Shown in pieces: positions 49,505 through 58,861 of a DNA stretch of 64,000 nucleotides. Numbering within the stretch: position 1 is the stretch's first letter; every line of letters starts with the position of its first letter. The stretch is from Spirosoma pollinicola (GTDB taxonomy: Bacteria; Bacteroidota; Bacteroidia; Cytophagales; Spirosomataceae). The stretch covers positions 1,178,001 through 1,242,000 of the forward strand of contig NZ_CP025096.1 in the NCBI RefSeq assembly GCF_002831565.1. The letters run 5' to 3'. Both the position numbers and the translations under genes were made by a program. The notes beneath the pieces were generated by a model that saw only the letters and a program-made list of their open reading frames with translations, was not told the origin of the DNA and searched no databases.

Positions 49505-49981
49505 ATGAACGACGTTTCCATTTTTTCTTATTCTCCTCAATACCAGGCTGATTTTAAACGACTGAACATTGAGTGGATTTCCCGTTATTTTGCCGTTGAG
49601 CCGCATGACCTGGAGCAACTGGATCATCCTGAAGTCCATGTGATGCCTCGTAGCGGTCAAATCTTCTTCGCTACCATCGGTGAGGAAGTCGTTGGCTGTG
49701 TAGCGATGGTCAATACCGGAACGCCGGAGCAGGGCGTCACAGAATTTGAATTGGCCAAAATGGCCGTTTCGCCAACGGCTCAGGGCAAAGGCATTGGTAA
49801 AAAACTATGTCTGGCTGCTATTGATTACGCCCGTCAGTTGGGTGTTAAAAAAGTCTGGCTGGAGTCAAACCGGATTCTTACGCCCGCCCTCACGATGTAT
49901 GCCAATGTCGGCTTTCGCGAAGTGCCCAGCATTCCCACGCCCTATGCCCGCGCCGATATTCGGATGGAGATGGTATTGTGA
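49505..49981 (+). CDS. GNAT-family N-acetyltransferase
   Basis: Acetyltransferase of 158 residues with the GNAT core: ATIGEEVVGCVAMVN, ELAKMAVSPTAQGKGIGKKL with the acetyl-CoA pyrophosphate loop QGKGIG, then VWLESNRILTPALTMYANVGFREVP. The N-terminal LNIEWISRYFAVEPHD segment matches GNAT domains fused to MarR regulators. Here the acetyltransferase is separate but immediately downstream, probably co-regulated. Substrate unknown. Confidence 0.9.
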   Translation: MNDVSIFSYSPQYQADFKRLNIEWISRYFAVEPHDLEQLDHPEVHVMPRSGQIFFATIGEEVVGCVAMVNTGTPEQGVTEFELAKMAVSPTAQGKGIGKKLCLAAIDYARQLGVKKVWLESNRILTPALTMYANVGFREVPSIPTPYARADIRMEMVL

Positions 49982-50083
49982 GCGAGCTTTTCAACTTTTC
50001 AATCGCTAATTTGGTAAAAAGTTGGGTTGACTAAACGTCAACGCTTGAAGCCGTTTGACCGTGTATCGCTGACTTGAGAAAGG

Positions 50084-50623
50084 ATGGGTTATCTGGGAGT
50101 AGTGTCTGTACCTATATGGTTTACATCGTTTGGCTTTGTTGCCGTCGGCATCTTTTTACTCATCCGAGGCATTAAACAAATCCTGACATTTGTTGGCGGT
50201 CCAGTTTTGCTCAAACTACCCTTTACCCGAAAAAGCGGACAGTTTGTCGTTCCTGATACGGGCGAATACAGCATCTGGCAATCTGGAAAAACCCTACAGC
50301 GAGCACCTGTAAAGATATCGGTGCCCGGCGTTTTTGCGTTGCCGACCGGCGAGCCAGTCACGGTGCGTCCAACCTTCTCAAGAGTTCGGGTAAACAACGG
50401 TTGGGAGGGCCGAATTCAGTTATTTACATTTCGGGCAAAAGCGGGTCAATATGAACTCGAATTGACAGATCATCCATCTACTTATTTCTCTGAATCACCA
50501 CGCTTTCTTGAAGTACGGGAACGGAAACTGGGTTATCAATTGGTTTTTGGTATTTTGATTCTTCTTTTTGCCGCAGCCTGTCTGATTATGGGGCTGGTTT
50601 TACCATTTATAAATAGAAATTGA
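50084..50623 (+). CDS. Two-helix membrane protein, unknown
   Basis: Predicted 179-residue protein: one N-terminal membrane helix (VPIWFTSFGFVAVGIFLLI), a soluble beta-rich middle of about 110 residues (SGQFVVPDTGEYSIWQSGK, VRPTFSRVRVNNGWEGR, AKAGQYELELTDHP), and a second helix at the C-terminus (VFGILILLFAAACLIMGLVLP). The layout resembles small envelope proteins with a beta-sandwich domain between two anchors. Not recognised as a named family. Confidence 0.7.
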   Translation: MGYLGVVSVPIWFTSFGFVAVGIFLLIRGIKQILTFVGGPVLLKLPFTRKSGQFVVPDTGEYSIWQSGKTLQRAPVKISVPGVFALPTGEPVTVRPTFSRVRVNNGWEGRIQLFTFRAKAGQYELELTDHPSTYFSESPRFLEVRERKLGYQLVFGILILLFAAACLIMGLVLPFINRN

Positions 50624-50781
50624 TGTGAATTATTCAGCAGTTTGAAGTTTATTGGGGAAGTTATTTCTAACGAAAGTCGGTGTCATTAGGTCTAACTGAG
50701 ATGAGCTATTTTGGGGATTGAATTTGGCATAATAAGTCTCAAAAAAAATTAATAACTCACTTATTCTAAGGATTTGAAAAG

Positions 50782-52368
50782 CTACTTGGCAAGCATGAGC
50801 GAACCCGTGCGCACAGAGCCATCGGCTGATTTTATTTGGTAAGCATATACGCCATCAGGTAAAAGGGTGCCTTTCCATTTGCCGTCCCAGGCTACTGTAT
50901 AGCTATCTGAATAAAAAACCAGTTCTCCCCAACGATTATAAATAGATACTTCAAGATGTTTAGACGAAATGTTGAATAGCTCCCATGTGTCATTTATGCC
51001 GTCTCCATTAGGCGTAAACATCGTTGGTATATAAAAGAAATCAGCCTGATTAAAATCGGGGCACTTTGGAATTTCTATGATAGCTTCGTCTCGAATATGG
51101 GAAGTGATATTGGAGCATCCTTTTTGGTAATTTACCAGTACACTAACCTTTATCATATACGCTGTAGTTTGCGGAACAACTGTTTGCGAAAAACTGGAGT
51201 CCATCGTTTGGCCACCTGCATTAGCATCATTTATTTGCCACTGATAAGTAGGAGATAGTGTTTTGTCGGCACCCTTTGCCAGGAAAACTAGTTTATTATC
51301 ATTACAGGAAAAATCAGATGATTGAATTTTTACGGGCTGGCTACATTTTAAATTAGTGCTATTACAATTTTTAATACTAACCGTAGTTTCATCGGTTGCC
51401 TGTAAGGGTTCATCACAACCTAATTGATAAGTTACCGTTACCGTAATTTTAGCCGTGTAATTGACAGGTTTCGATGAGAAATTGTAACTGAAGGTCGAAT
51501 CATCACCCACCATTGCTGAACCATCCACTTTCCATTGATAATGAGGAGCATAGGCTTTCGACACGCCTTTAGCTGTAAACGTGGTATTTTGGCTGCTGCA
51601 AATAGGATTAGGGACTGCAATTTTGACAGACTGGCATTGCTGGGCATACAGTATACTAACTTCCTCCATTGTTAAGGCCCGGTCGTAAATTTTCAGGTCG
51701 TCAATGACTCCCTTAAAATAGTGTTGTGTTTCATTGGCGTTTCTAGTTCCGATTTTGGCTTTCAGGACGCCTGACCCATAATAAGCGTCGTCATTGGAAG
51801 GGGCAACGTTCATTAATTTGCCATCTATATAAAGCTTCTTTTCGTTGTTATCCCGCGTAAAAACAACATGATACCACTGATTAGAAACTGGGGCAGATCC
51901 TTGCGTATTGAGGCAAAAGGAATTACCATTATTAATCGTATTATAGCCCCAACCAGCCCAGCCAATACAAGGTCCGTTCGAGGCTGAATTATTGCTATTT
52001 GAAACGTTTTGGTCGCCCCCAAATGAGCCTATCGAAAACAAAACCAAAACTTCGCCATTCTGCGGATTCTGAATACTTTTTGCCCAAAGTGCATATGTAT
52101 ATTGTGGAGTTGCCAGGGAGGCTGGATTCTGCAATTCGATTTCAGAGCTACCATCAAAAAAGTAAGCTGCCTTGTCTTTTCCGCAACGATTGGTAACAAG
52201 CTCAGCTTTTTTTACAATACCGTCATGCCCATTCCCGGTTATGTCCTTTGCTGCACCATCAAAAGAGAAACAGGCGAGTAGCCCTTTTTGACTATTAATT
52301 TGGGCAAATGAATCTAGTTGTACGCAAGCCAGAATGATAAAAGCAACGTATTTTATAGTACTTAACAT
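50782..52368 (-). CDS. LamG-domain secreted protein with T9SS type B (gliding-type) C-terminal domain
   Basis: Secreted protein of 528 residues. Signal peptide MLSTIKYVAFIILACVQLDSFA; a LamG/concanavalin-like domain at about 30-245 (LLACFSFDGAAKDITGNGHDG, AYFFDGSSEIELQ, GVIDDLKIYDRALT); two tandem ~90-residue cysteine-flanked modules (YQWKVDGSAMVGDDSTFS and YQWQINDANAGGQTMDSSFS are equivalent stretches); and a C-terminal gliding-type domain (PTMFTPNGDGINDTWEL, IYNRWGELVFYS, DGVYAYQIKS), the type B T9SS signal. The gene is visibly more AT-rich than its neighbours. Probably a surface carbohydrate-binding protein. Confidence 0.87.
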   Translation of the reverse strand: MLSTIKYVAFIILACVQLDSFAQINSQKGLLACFSFDGAAKDITGNGHDGIVKKAELVTNRCGKDKAAYFFDGSSEIELQNPASLATPQYTYALWAKSIQNPQNGEVLVLFSIGSFGGDQNVSNSNNSASNGPCIGWAGWGYNTINNGNSFCLNTQGSAPVSNQWYHVVFTRDNNEKKLYIDGKLMNVAPSNDDAYYGSGVLKAKIGTRNANETQHYFKGVIDDLKIYDRALTMEEVSILYAQQCQSVKIAVPNPICSSQNTTFTAKGVSKAYAPHYQWKVDGSAMVGDDSTFSYNFSSKPVNYTAKITVTVTYQLGCDEPLQATDETTVSIKNCNSTNLKCSQPVKIQSSDFSCNDNKLVFLAKGADKTLSPTYQWQINDANAGGQTMDSSFSQTVVPQTTAYMIKVSVLVNYQKGCSNITSHIRDEAIIEIPKCPDFNQADFFYIPTMFTPNGDGINDTWELFNISSKHLEVSIYNRWGELVFYSDSYTVAWDGKWKGTLLPDGVYAYQIKSADGSVRTGSLMLAK

Positions 52369-52486
52369 ACTGATTCATAACCTATAACTAAGCTATTTTT
52401 AGAGAGAATTATTTACGATAATAAAAAAACAGTTTATAGTATATGGCTAGCTCTATCTACTGTATTAGTTAGAATTGTATATAAAG

Positions 52487-52531
52487 AAACAGAGAACCCA
52501 AAGTTAATAAAATGCTCCGTGTTCTCTGTTT
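52487..52531. terminator. Hairpin downstream of the hexosaminidase gene
   Basis: Stem AAACAGAGAAC / GTTCTCTGTTT (52487-52497 and 52521-52531), 23-nt loop, 11 bp beyond the stop of the minus-strand hexosaminidase gene. Confidence 0.6.
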
Positions 52532-52542
52532 TCAAAATTAGC

Positions 52543-54198
52543 TTACTTCTTCGCCGTTTCCTTTGGCCATACATACTGAAATGTATTATTGATCGGGGCG
52601 CCAAAATAATTGACGTTCAGGTAATCAAGGCGCTTTTTGTGAATTTCCAGCCGCTTGCTGAAATCATCGAAATTTCGGGCGTCCTGCGGTGTCCAGCCGG
52701 TTTCGGCCAGGGCAATCAGACGCGGATAGGCCATGTATTCCACTGAGTGCGTGGTAGGCAGGTATTCCGACCAGACGTTCCCCTGTACGCCCAATACGTG
52801 TTTCGATTGTTCGGCGGTCAGGCTGTCCGTTACAGACGGGTTAAAGCTGTACACTTTCTCGATGGGTAGAAAACCGCCAATGGTCACGGGTTGTGTTTTG
52901 GGGTCGGCCTGGTAGTAGTCGAGGTAGCAATACGTTGTGGGGCTCATGATTACGTCGTGATTTTGGCGGGCGGCAGCAATGCCACCGCTGATGCCCCGCC
53001 AGCTCATAACCGTCGCGTTGGGCGACAGGCCGCCTTCCAGAATTTCGTCCCAGCCAATGATCCGGCGGCCTTTTGACGTAACGAATTTATCGATGCGCTG
53101 GATGAAATAGCTTTGGAGTTCGTGCTCGTCTTTCAGCCCTTTTTCTTTCATCAGCGCCTGACAAAAACGGCTCTGTTTCCACTGTGTTTTCGGGCATTCG
53201 TCGCCCCCGATGTGAATGTATTGACTCGGGAACAGGGCCATAACTTCGGTAAGTACGTTTTCCAGAAATGTAAAGGTTTCTTCGCGCGGGAACAGCACAT
53301 CGTCATGGACGCCCCAGTTGGTGGATACCTCCAGAATTTTGTCTGGATTACTGCCCAGTTCGGGGTAGGCCGCCAGCACGGCTACCGAATGGCCCGGCAT
53401 TTCAATTTCGGGAATAATCGTTACAAACCGTTCCTGCGCATATTTGACCACATCGCGAACTTCATCCTGCGTATAAAAACCACCATGAGGTTTGTTGTCA
53501 TAAGCGTGGTCTTTATAGTGACCAGCCATCGACTTTTTTCGAACCGAACTGACTTCGGTAAGTTTGGGATATTTCTTGATTTCGATATGCCAGCCCTGAT
53601 CTTCGGTCAGGTGCCAGTGAAAGGTGTTCATTTTGTGCCGAGCCAGCAGGTCGATGTATTTTTTAATAAACGCCACCGGATAAAAATACCGTCCGGCATC
53701 GAGCATGGAGCCGCGATAGCCATAACGGGGCGTATCGTCAATGGTGCAGGCCGGCACCGTCCAGGCAACACCGCTTACTTTCGTTGAGCTGAAAATGGCG
53801 GCTGGCATCAACTGCATCAGCGATTGCACCCCATAAAAAAAGCCCTGTGGCTGCTCCGCCGAAATGATAATTTGTTTTGGCGAAACAGTCAGCGTATAGC
53901 CTTCAGGACCTAATTTCTTGCCTTTGGCATCCGCAAACAAAATACCTTTTGATGATTTGCCGCCGGTAATGGCTGGTGTTGAACCAGTGGCTTTGGCCAT
54001 TTGATCGGCCAGCACCTGCGCAATCCGGCGCACTTCGGGGTCTGCCGATTGCACTGCAATGGTTGGTGTGGCTGGCAGTGTGTATGTGCCCTTCTGCGCT
54101 TCCAGATGGGTGGGTTTGGGCAGCAGGGCGTAGGTTTGCGCATGGGTAGTTTGAGCCGCCATGAACAGCGTAATCAGACAAAAGAATAGTTTTTTCAT
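52543..54198 (-). CDS. Beta-N-acetylhexosaminidase (GH20)
   Basis: Secreted glycoside hydrolase of 551 residues that removes terminal GlcNAc or GalNAc. Signal peptide MKKLFFCLITLFMAAQTTHA; GH20b N-terminal domain (about 25-155); catalytic TIM barrel with RGSMLDAGRYFYP, FHWHLTEDQGWHIEIKKYP and the catalytic pair Asp333-Glu334 in IHIGGDECPK; substrate tryptophans in VMSWRG and GVQGNVWSEYLP. Likely acts on chitin fragments or glycoprotein glycans, or in peptidoglycan recycling. Not in a PUL: no SusC/SusD pair is nearby. Confidence 0.94.
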   Translation of the reverse strand: MKKLFFCLITLFMAAQTTHAQTYALLPKPTHLEAQKGTYTLPATPTIAVQSADPEVRRIAQVLADQMAKATGSTPAITGGKSSKGILFADAKGKKLGPEGYTLTVSPKQIIISAEQPQGFFYGVQSLMQLMPAAIFSSTKVSGVAWTVPACTIDDTPRYGYRGSMLDAGRYFYPVAFIKKYIDLLARHKMNTFHWHLTEDQGWHIEIKKYPKLTEVSSVRKKSMAGHYKDHAYDNKPHGGFYTQDEVRDVVKYAQERFVTIIPEIEMPGHSVAVLAAYPELGSNPDKILEVSTNWGVHDDVLFPREETFTFLENVLTEVMALFPSQYIHIGGDECPKTQWKQSRFCQALMKEKGLKDEHELQSYFIQRIDKFVTSKGRRIIGWDEILEGGLSPNATVMSWRGISGGIAAARQNHDVIMSPTTYCYLDYYQADPKTQPVTIGGFLPIEKVYSFNPSVTDSLTAEQSKHVLGVQGNVWSEYLPTTHSVEYMAYPRLIALAETGWTPQDARNFDDFSKRLEIHKKRLDYLNVNYFGAPINNTFQYVWPKETAKK

Positions 54199-54228
54199 GA
54201 AGGAAAAGGTGTTTAAGGTTGGGGCGAT

Positions 54229-54343
54229 CTGGCGCGGGTATTTAACCGTGCCTTTATATAAAGCAAGCCGGTCCGACGTCCCGGTTCGCTTGCGTCAGTG
54301 AATACTGACTTCATCGAAAGGCACGGGTAAATACCCGCGCCAG
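54229..54343. repeat. 27-bp inverted repeat with inner hairpin between the SGNH and GH20 genes
   Basis: Arms 54229-54255 and 54317-54343 (CTGGCGCGGGTATTTAACCG...) match at 26 of 27. Inside the loop a second hairpin GCAAGCCGG/CCGGTTCGCTTGC is present, giving a two-level structure. It ends 4 bp before the stop of the SGNH hydrolase gene. GCGCGGGT wording is shared with 39585-39612. Confidence 0.92.
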
Positions 54344-54347
54344 TCGT

Positions 54348-55013
54348 TTACTTCAAATACGGACTCAGCACGGTAGCCCAACGGGCATAACCAGCCGGAA
54401 GCATATGCAGGCTGTCGGGTTTGAACAGAGCGGGTACCGGCTGACCATTATTGCCAAGCATGGCTGGCCGAATATCCACAAACTGGGTATTTTCCTGTTT
54501 CGCCAGATAGTCCTTAATGAGCTGATTAGCCGTGTCATTCTCCCGAAAATACTGCCGACGAGATGGGCTGGGCTTGATCGAAATAAACGTGAACAGTGCA
54601 TTAGGTAGTTTCTGGCGAACGTGTTCGAATAAAGCAACAAGCCGCTCATACGTTTGCTGACCCGTTTGCTTGCCAGTCGCTATGTCATTCTCGCCCGCGT
54701 AGATCACAACCTGTTTGGGTTGGTAAGGCACAATGATCCGGTCGGCATAGAGCAGTACCTGACTTAGTTCAGAACCACCAAACCCACGCTGAATTAGGTT
54801 CTTGTTCGGGAAGTAGGTTGATAAATTATCCCAATAGCGAATGGATGAACTGCCGGTAAAGACAATGGCATTCTGGGGTGGGGGAGAAGCCTTGTCCGCT
54901 TGCTCAAACGCCCGAATGTCGGCCTCGAACGGGCGGTCTGTCGATACGGGCTGAGCCTGGCCAAACGCCCCTACACTTATTACTAATAAACCTGTACACC
55001 AACGTAGCTTCAT
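54348..55013 (-). CDS. SGNH/GDSL-type hydrolase
   Basis: Secreted esterase-like protein of 221 residues with signal peptide MKLRWCTGLLVISVGAFGQA. The blocks of the SGNH superfamily are in order: TGSSSIRYW (block I, nucleophile Ser), QRGFGGSEL (block II Gly), YAGENDIATG (block III Asn) and PDSLHMLPAGYARWA (block V Asp/His). Close to the GDSL-like lipase/acylhydrolase group that removes acetyl groups from carbohydrates. Same direction as GH20, so a role in deacetylating glycans before hydrolysis is possible. The inverted repeat fills the gap. Confidence 0.88.
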   Translation of the reverse strand: MKLRWCTGLLVISVGAFGQAQPVSTDRPFEADIRAFEQADKASPPPQNAIVFTGSSSIRYWDNLSTYFPNKNLIQRGFGGSELSQVLLYADRIIVPYQPKQVVIYAGENDIATGKQTGQQTYERLVALFEHVRQKLPNALFTFISIKPSPSRRQYFRENDTANQLIKDYLAKQENTQFVDIRPAMLGNNGQPVPALFKPDSLHMLPAGYARWATVLSPYLK

Positions 55014-55060
55014 GATACTTTCTTTAATCGGCGGGAATTACGTCTTAACGAACCGACTTT

Positions 55061-56386
55061 TTAAATGAAAGGCACGACCGACTCTAAACTCATGCCCCTC
55101 GACCCTTTTATTAATATATGGGTATCGGTCATGGGGTTGTCCATCACCCAGTTATGGAGCGAAAATTTATCGGGGAAGTAGTAGGCTTTCGGTAAATAAC
55201 GCAGAGCGAAGTGCATGTCTTTTCCGGCCAGGATTACCAGATCGAAGTTACTTTCGGCAATTAGTTTCCCCAGGGCTGCGTGTTCGGTTTCGCTTTCTGG
55301 GCCGAGTTCATACATATCGCCCAAAATTACGGCCCTGCGTTTAGCGGGTGTAGCGGCAAATTGCTGAATAGCCGCAGCCATAGAGCTTGGATTGGCATTA
55401 TAGGCATCCAGCATGACGGTATTGGTGCCTTTCGTAATAAACTGAGAGCGGTTATTGGTTGGATTATAATCGGCTACAGCCCGATTGGCATCTTCGGGCG
55501 ATACACCGAAATAATCGCCAATGGCCAGTGCCGCTAACATATTATCGAAATTATAGCGACCGGGTAAATGCGTCGTTATTTCGTGGCCGGAGGCATCGCT
55601 GAAAACAACCACCGGCGATTCACTGAGTAGGGTTACAGGTGCTTCATCCGGCTTGGTTGCCGGGTAGAAAATGGCTTCGGCGAAGGTGGTTTCAGACCGT
55701 ATGCTTTTGAGCCGTTCGCGATACATGGCCGTCAGGGTTTTATCGCGCGAGTTGATAAAGACCGTCCGGGCGTTTTGTGCCAGGTAATCATACAACTCGC
55801 CTTTGCCTTTCCGAACGCCTTCTATACCGCCAAAACCCTCAAGGTGCGCTTTCCCAACATTGGTAATGAGACCGTGGGTGGGCTGGGCAATGGAGCAGAG
55901 TAACGCAATTTCCTGCTGGTGGTTGGCCCCCATTTCAACGATGGCCATTTCATGTTGTTCGTTCAGCGACAGGAGCGTGAGCGGCACACCGATGTGATTG
56001 TTGAGGTTACCGACGGTGGCATAAACCTGATAATTCTTCGACAGAACAGCCGCCATCAACTCTTTCGTTGTCGTTTTGCCATTGGAACCCGTCAGCCCGA
56101 TAACGGGGAAGGAAAACGTTTGGCGGTGGTGCCGGGCCAAATCCTGAAGCGCTGTCAAACCGTCCGTTACGAGCAGGCATCGGGACGGCTCCTGCTCTGC
56201 TACACGCGGATCATCGACAATGGCGTAACGTGCCCCGGAAGCAATAGCCTGTTCGGCAAATTTGTTGCCATCGAAGTTGTCTCCTTTAAGGGTAACAAAT
56301 AAACAATCGGGCGTTATTTTGCGGGTGTCGGTCGAGACGCCTGTGCATTCAAGAAATTTATGATAGAGTTGTTCGGTTGACAGCAT
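55061..56386 (-). CDS. murF: UDP-N-acetylmuramoyl-tripeptide--D-alanyl-D-alanine ligase
   Basis: Cytoplasmic peptidoglycan enzyme adding D-Ala-D-Ala to UDP-MurNAc-tripeptide. The 441-residue protein has the Mur ligase domains: N-terminal (SRKI-like TDTRKITPDCLFVTLKGDNFDG), central ATP domain with P-loop GLTGSNGKTTTKEL near residue 100 and VEMGANHQQEI, and C-terminal domain (LDAYNANPSSM, ILGDMYELGPESETEH, GSRGMSLESV). The ATG at 56386 (MLSTEQLYHKF) is the family start. It is away from the main dcw cluster. Confidence 0.96.
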   Translation of the reverse strand: MLSTEQLYHKFLECTGVSTDTRKITPDCLFVTLKGDNFDGNKFAEQAIASGARYAIVDDPRVAEQEPSRCLLVTDGLTALQDLARHHRQTFSFPVIGLTGSNGKTTTKELMAAVLSKNYQVYATVGNLNNHIGVPLTLLSLNEQHEMAIVEMGANHQQEIALLCSIAQPTHGLITNVGKAHLEGFGGIEGVRKGKGELYDYLAQNARTVFINSRDKTLTAMYRERLKSIRSETTFAEAIFYPATKPDEAPVTLLSESPVVVFSDASGHEITTHLPGRYNFDNMLAALAIGDYFGVSPEDANRAVADYNPTNNRSQFITKGTNTVMLDAYNANPSSMAAAIQQFAATPAKRRAVILGDMYELGPESETEHAALGKLIAESNFDLVILAGKDMHFALRYLPKAYYFPDKFSLHNWVMDNPMTDTHILIKGSRGMSLESVVPFI

Positions 56387-56521
56387 ATTTGGACTGGTTT
56401 CGTCGTTTTCTAAACGCAACGGATAAAACGAATAGCGCCAGAAGCTTGATGAATTAAATTTCCCTTGCCTACTCTGCGAAAAACGTTGCGCTCTTTGCGT
56501 TTAAGCGATACCCAAAAATAG

Positions 56522-58762
56522 ATGAAAAAGCTGTTTACGCTTTGTTTTTTAGTAATTCCACTGTTCACCTACGCTCAGTCGGCCGGGAAGATCTCCTTTC
56601 GATATGACCTGAACCCAACCGTGAGTGTCAGCGGGCGTGCTTTGCTGAATCCCTGGGCGGGGGGGCTGAATACCACCCAATACTCAACCATTCGCCTGAA
56701 TAACGATACCCGCGATGATCTGGCCGTGTTTGACCGGACAACCAATAAGATAAGCACCTTCATCGCGATTGACAACCCAACGGGAAGCGGCATCGCCTGG
56801 CAATACGCCCCCGAATACGAAATCGCTTTTCCGGCCGTGATGTATAGCTGGATGCTGCTGGTGGACTATGACGGCGACGGTAAAAAAGACATTTTTACCA
56901 ACAGTGAAAAAGGGGTAGCCATCTATCACAATGAGTCGCAGGGCGGTGTAGTTTCGTTTAAGCTGGCTGTTAATCCGCTCAAAACGGTCGGTTTCAGCGG
57001 GCTTCAAACGCTGTATATTACGTCTGTCGATTTGCCCGCCATTACAGATTATGACGACGACGGCGACATTGACATTATTACGTTCGACGCCGATGGAAAC
57101 ATTATTGCCTATCAGCAAAATATGAGCGTTGAGAGAACCGGCACAAAAGGACTCGATTTTGTGCGCACCGGTGATCAGTGCTGGGGCCATTTTCACAAAG
57201 AATTTTGTAACGATTTTACTTTCGGTATTCAGTGTACAGATGGATCAGGCCGGGTAGCTGCTCCAAAACCCAGCGGAGCAAGGCCGCTGCATACGGGCAA
57301 CACCCTGACCGTACTGGATACGGATGGGGATGGCAAGAAAGACTTGCTGTTTGGGTTTGTGAGTTGCGAAAACATTGCCCGGTTGCATAATAGTGGTCCC
57401 AACAGCGCCAGTGCTAACTTTACGAGCTACGACAGTTTGTTTCCCGCTATATCGCCCATCCTGTTCCCGGCCTTTCCGGCCACCTATTTTGAAGATGTAG
57501 ACGGCGATGGGCAGAAGGATTTACTGGCATCGCCCAACGTTAATTTCAACGATAATCACGCATTCGATTTTCGTGCATCGGGCTGGTTTTATAAGAATGC
57601 GGGCACGACAAAGAATCCGGATTTTCAACTTGTCCAGCGAGATTTCCTGCAAAGCGATATGCTCGATCTGGGCGAGCGGGCTGCCCCGGCTCTGGCCGAT
57701 CTGGACGGTGACGGAGACATGGATTTGCTCGTTGGATACGGCGGCATAGGACTCGGGTCCAGTTACCGCGCCGGCGTTTGGCATTTCGAGAACAAGGGCA
57801 CTACCCAAAACCCGGCGTTTGCGCTCATTACAACCGACTATCTCGGTTTGGCGTCGCTGGCACTAACCAATGTGGTTCCTTCGTTTACAGATGTTGACGG
57901 AAACGGTAGTGTCGATCTGGTCTTGACCGGAACGAATACGACCGAGGTGCAGGTTCGGGTCATGTTCAATTCGGCAGCAAAAGGGGCCGCTGTTCAATAT
58001 AATCTGGCGGGTGCAACGCTCTGGCCTACACGGGCGCTACTTAGCCCGTCCGATTTGCTGACCGTAACGGACGTGGATCGGGATGGAAAACCTGACTTGT
58101 TGATTAGCCGCTCCAGCACCGGCACAATTCTCTATTACCGCAATGCCGGAACTGCGGTTAGCCCCACGTTCCAGTTGCAAAACCAAACCTTTGGGGGCTT
58201 CACCACCGACGATTATGTGTATGCACGTGCCCGCTCGCTGGTGGTCGCCGACTTGAATGGCGATCAGAAAAACGAACTGATTGCCGCTGCCGATAACGGT
58301 ACCGTTCGGGTGTATCAATTCCCCGATCGACCCGATCAATCGTTTACCCTGATCGACTCGCTGGCTTCTATCGGATTGCCCGGAAAAGGGCTGATCGCTG
58401 CGGTTGCCGACCTCGACGGCGATCAACTGCCCGATTTAATGATTGGCAGTACCGCAGGCGGATTGCGTTACCTGAAAAATACCTCGCAAAAAGTGGTTGT
58501 AACCGCCGTACCCGACGAGGAACCAACAACGCCCTGGGTTTTTCCGAACCCCACCGATCGTTACCTGACCGTTCGTCCGCAGTATGACGGGCGCGTTGAA
58601 CTGGTGTCGATATCCGGCCAGTCAGTGCTGCCTGTAGAAGCCGTTAAGGCAAACGTCGAAACAACTCTCGACCTGGGAAATCTAGTCGATGGAACCTACC
58701 TGATTCGGCTTATTATCGACAACAGACCTGTTCAGATACAGAAAGTGGTGCTCTGGAAATAA
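56522..58762 (+). CDS. FG-GAP/VCBS repeat secreted protein with T9SS type A sorting domain
   Basis: Secreted protein of 746 residues. Signal peptide MKKLFTLCFLVIPLFTYAQ; a series of VCBS/FG-GAP beta-propeller repeats with nine calcium-loop sequences (DYDGDGKKD, DYDDDGDID, DTDGDGKKD, DVDGDGQKD, DLDGDGDMD, DVDGNGSVD, DVDRDGKPD, DLNGDQKNE, DLDGDQLPD); and a C-terminal sorting domain (WVFPNPTDRYLTVRP, GTYLIRLIIDNRP). An integrin-like adhesin or surface scaffold exported by the type IX system. No hydrolase domain. The ATG at 56522 starts the signal peptide. Confidence 0.9.
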   Translation: MKKLFTLCFLVIPLFTYAQSAGKISFRYDLNPTVSVSGRALLNPWAGGLNTTQYSTIRLNNDTRDDLAVFDRTTNKISTFIAIDNPTGSGIAWQYAPEYEIAFPAVMYSWMLLVDYDGDGKKDIFTNSEKGVAIYHNESQGGVVSFKLAVNPLKTVGFSGLQTLYITSVDLPAITDYDDDGDIDIITFDADGNIIAYQQNMSVERTGTKGLDFVRTGDQCWGHFHKEFCNDFTFGIQCTDGSGRVAAPKPSGARPLHTGNTLTVLDTDGDGKKDLLFGFVSCENIARLHNSGPNSASANFTSYDSLFPAISPILFPAFPATYFEDVDGDGQKDLLASPNVNFNDNHAFDFRASGWFYKNAGTTKNPDFQLVQRDFLQSDMLDLGERAAPALADLDGDGDMDLLVGYGGIGLGSSYRAGVWHFENKGTTQNPAFALITTDYLGLASLALTNVVPSFTDVDGNGSVDLVLTGTNTTEVQVRVMFNSAAKGAAVQYNLAGATLWPTRALLSPSDLLTVTDVDRDGKPDLLISRSSTGTILYYRNAGTAVSPTFQLQNQTFGGFTTDDYVYARARSLVVADLNGDQKNELIAAADNGTVRVYQFPDRPDQSFTLIDSLASIGLPGKGLIAAVADLDGDQLPDLMIGSTAGGLRYLKNTSQKVVVTAVPDEEPTTPWVFPNPTDRYLTVRPQYDGRVELVSISGQSVLPVEAVKANVETTLDLGNLVDGTYLIRLIIDNRPVQIQKVVLWK

Positions 58763-58861
58763 CTTGAAACTCTTTTAATTCTTGCTGGTTAATGGGTAAC
58801 AACTGGTGACCGGAATTGGTATGCAAATGTTCCAGACAGTCACCATCAGCTACTAACCATT

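Noticed and set aside
53113..53787. 224-aa plus-strand ORF inside the GH20 gene
   Set aside because: Antisense shadow of a well-conserved enzyme; no independent support.
56684..57196. 170-aa minus-strand ORF inside the FG-GAP gene
   Set aside because: Shadow created by the calcium-loop repeats; no domain pattern.
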